Of a DNA stretch of 6,208 nt, positions 5,504-6,208 are shown in pieces. The position numbers and the translations under genes were made by a program. The notes under the pieces were generated by a model that was given only the letters and a program-made list of their open reading frames with translations, was not told where the DNA came from and searched no databases. This stretch comes from Desulfurococcales archaeon (lineage in GTDB: Archaea > Thermoproteota > Thermoprotei_A > Sulfolobales > NBVN01): the NCBI GenBank assembly GCA_026986255.1, contig JALSOX010000031.1:1-6208 (forward strand), given 5' to 3'. Positions within the stretch are counted from its first letter, which is position 1, and the number at the start of each line of letters is the position of its first letter.

Positions 5504-5673
5504 TGAAGTTCCTACTTAGGAAGTGCCCTGTATGTGGCAGATATACGTTAAAAGAGAAGTGTCCCACGTGCAACGCGAGCACTAGGGTGGCGCACCCACC
5601 TAGGTTTTCTCCTCAAGACAAGTACGTGAAGTACCGAGTAGTGCTGCGAGAGCTAGAGCGCCAAAGGAAATAG
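5503..5673 (+). CDS. nop10: Ribosome biogenesis protein Nop10 (H/ACA RNP)
   Basis: This short gene of 56 codons encodes a core protein of the archaeal H/ACA RNP. There, with Cbf5, L7Ae and Gar1, it positions guide RNAs for pseudouridylation of rRNA. The N-terminal zinc ribbon has C8, C11, C20 and C23 (RKCPVCGRYTLKEKCPTC). It is followed by the conserved linker AHPPRFSPQDKYVKYR at about 30-45 that lies along Cbf5, and by a basic C-terminal helix. Length and layout match archaeal Nop10. The ATG overlaps the aIF2 alpha TAA by one base, with GGGAG 8 nt upstream. The aIF2 alpha-Nop10 pairing is a known archaeal gene order. It ends 48 nt before the stop of the convergent carS. Confidence 0.96.
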   Translation: MKFLLRKCPVCGRYTLKEKCPTCNASTRVAHPPRFSPQDKYVKYRVVLRELERQRK

Positions 5674-5721
5674 AGTAATTAGCATAGTCGCACTAACTCC
5701 CGCAACAGGTCATACCGCTCG

Positions 5722-6208
5722 TCATAGTGGCGTATCTTTCAATCCTAGGAGGTAAGCGATGAGGTTCGTGAGGGGATGCAGAACCATGACTATATACATT
5801 CCTAGGGCTAAGTCCACCGAAGTCACTCTTATACCTACAGCATTATCAATTCTGAGCGCAGACACCAGAATGTAGGCGACGAGAATGAAGCTTAACTGAT
5901 CCATGGGTATGAATGGATCCCCTGAACGTATACCTAAGCGTCTCTTAACGAAGGAATTTAAGGAATCCCCTATCATTGCACCGATACCAGATACTGCCCC
6001 GTACGTAACCCACACAATATTGTGGGTCACTGAGGCGTACACGCACCCCACAAGGAGGCCTCCGACAACTCCAGCAATGAACCCTTCAATAGATTTATTC
6101 TTACCTAGCAACCTTTTGCCATCAATAAACTTCAAGCCGAAGTCTAAGGGATGTCTCTCACGTATGACCCCACTAACGATTACGGGTAATGCATTAGCAA
6201 CCATTGCC
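5722..6208 (-). CDS. carS: CDP-archaeol synthase CarS, missing its N-terminus at window edge
   Basis: This integral membrane enzyme transfers CMP from CTP to 2,3-di-O-geranylgeranylglycerol 1-phosphate, making unsaturated CDP-archaeol, the precursor of archaeal phospholipid head groups. Numbering from the ATG at 6204, it shows HPLDFG (18-23), DGKRLLGKNKSIEGF (28-42), GDSLNSFVKRRLGI (79-92) and SGDPFIPMDQLSF (94-106), all DUF46/CarS signatures. Hydrophobic stretches at about 43-60, 64-78, 104-117 and 131-153 are probable membrane helices. The C-terminus LGLKDTPL resembles the family end. The ATG at 6204 falls in the conserved VANALPV segment, which in relatives follows a first membrane helix. 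The frame stays open to the edge, so the true start is probably outside the window. The gene is convergent with nop10, and I see no clear terminator in the 48-nt gap. Confidence 0.93.
   Translation of the reverse strand, partial: AMVANALPVIVSGVIRERHPLDFGLKFIDGKRLLGKNKSIEGFIAGVVGGLLVGCVYASVTHNIVWVTYGAVSGIGAMIGDSLNSFVKRRLGIRSGDPFIPMDQLSFILVAYILVSALRIDNAVGIRVTSVDLALGMYIVMVLHPLTNLIAYLLGLKDTPL

Noticed and set aside
5677..5741. Short minus-strand frames after carS, including an ATG overlapping its TGA (10 codons) and an 18-codon frame reading KIRHYDERYDLLRELVRLC
   Set aside because: The first stops after 10 codons. The second has no start codon and is bounded by stops. carS already ends with a family-like LGLKDTPL, so a frameshifted tail is not needed.
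1..6208. Search for CRISPR repeats, insertion-sequence ends, long inverted or tandem repeats, and defence or toxin genes
   Set aside because: None seen by eye; nearly all of the sequence is accounted for by conserved housekeeping genes.

Overview
The window reads as ordinary, very gene-dense chromosome from a hyperthermophilic crenarchaeon (Thermoproteota), most like the order Desulfurococcales; I cannot name a genus. Five things support this. It encodes eS26, which among archaea is essentially a TACK-lineage ribosomal protein. It encodes archaeal-type aIF5A, aIF2 alpha, SRP54, Pus10, Nop10 and CarS. It has a tRNA with a bulge-helix-bulge intron. It has TATA-type promoters with short leaders and GGAGGTGA-type ribosome binding sites. 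GTG starts are frequent.

Left half, minus strand (2110 down to 1): a tRNA-Asp(GUC) gene with a 15-nt intron and encoded CCA is followed by aIF5A, SRP54 and the first 57 codons of pus10, which runs off the left edge. The aIF5A stop overlaps the SRP54 start (ATGA). SRP54 and pus10 are 4 nt apart, so this is almost certainly one operon. It joins translation elongation, signal-recognition-particle targeting and tRNA pseudouridylation (U54/U55).

The divergent hub at 2104-2201 carries back-to-back TATA boxes, for the tRNA on the minus strand and proS on the plus strand.

Right half, plus strand (2202-5673): prolyl-tRNA synthetase; then eS26, eL42 and eS27; then aIF2 alpha and the 56-codon nop10. 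eL42/eS27 overlap by 4 nt and aIF2 alpha/nop10 by 1 nt. The 118-nt gap before aIF2 alpha holds its own TATA box and ribosome binding site. At the right edge a 5'-truncated carS (CDP-archaeol synthase, membrane lipid synthesis) converges on nop10.

Functionally, apart from carS and the protein-targeting SRP54, everything serves translation: tRNA, aminoacylation, initiation, elongation, ribosome structure and pseudouridylation. I find no mobile element, CRISPR array, toxin-antitoxin pair, defence system or other novel system. The points worth a second look are the intron of the tRNA-Asp gene, a recurring promoter geometry (TATA centre 39-40 nt before the start codon), two start-site corrections, the small nop10 gene, and the run of zinc-ribbon proteins.
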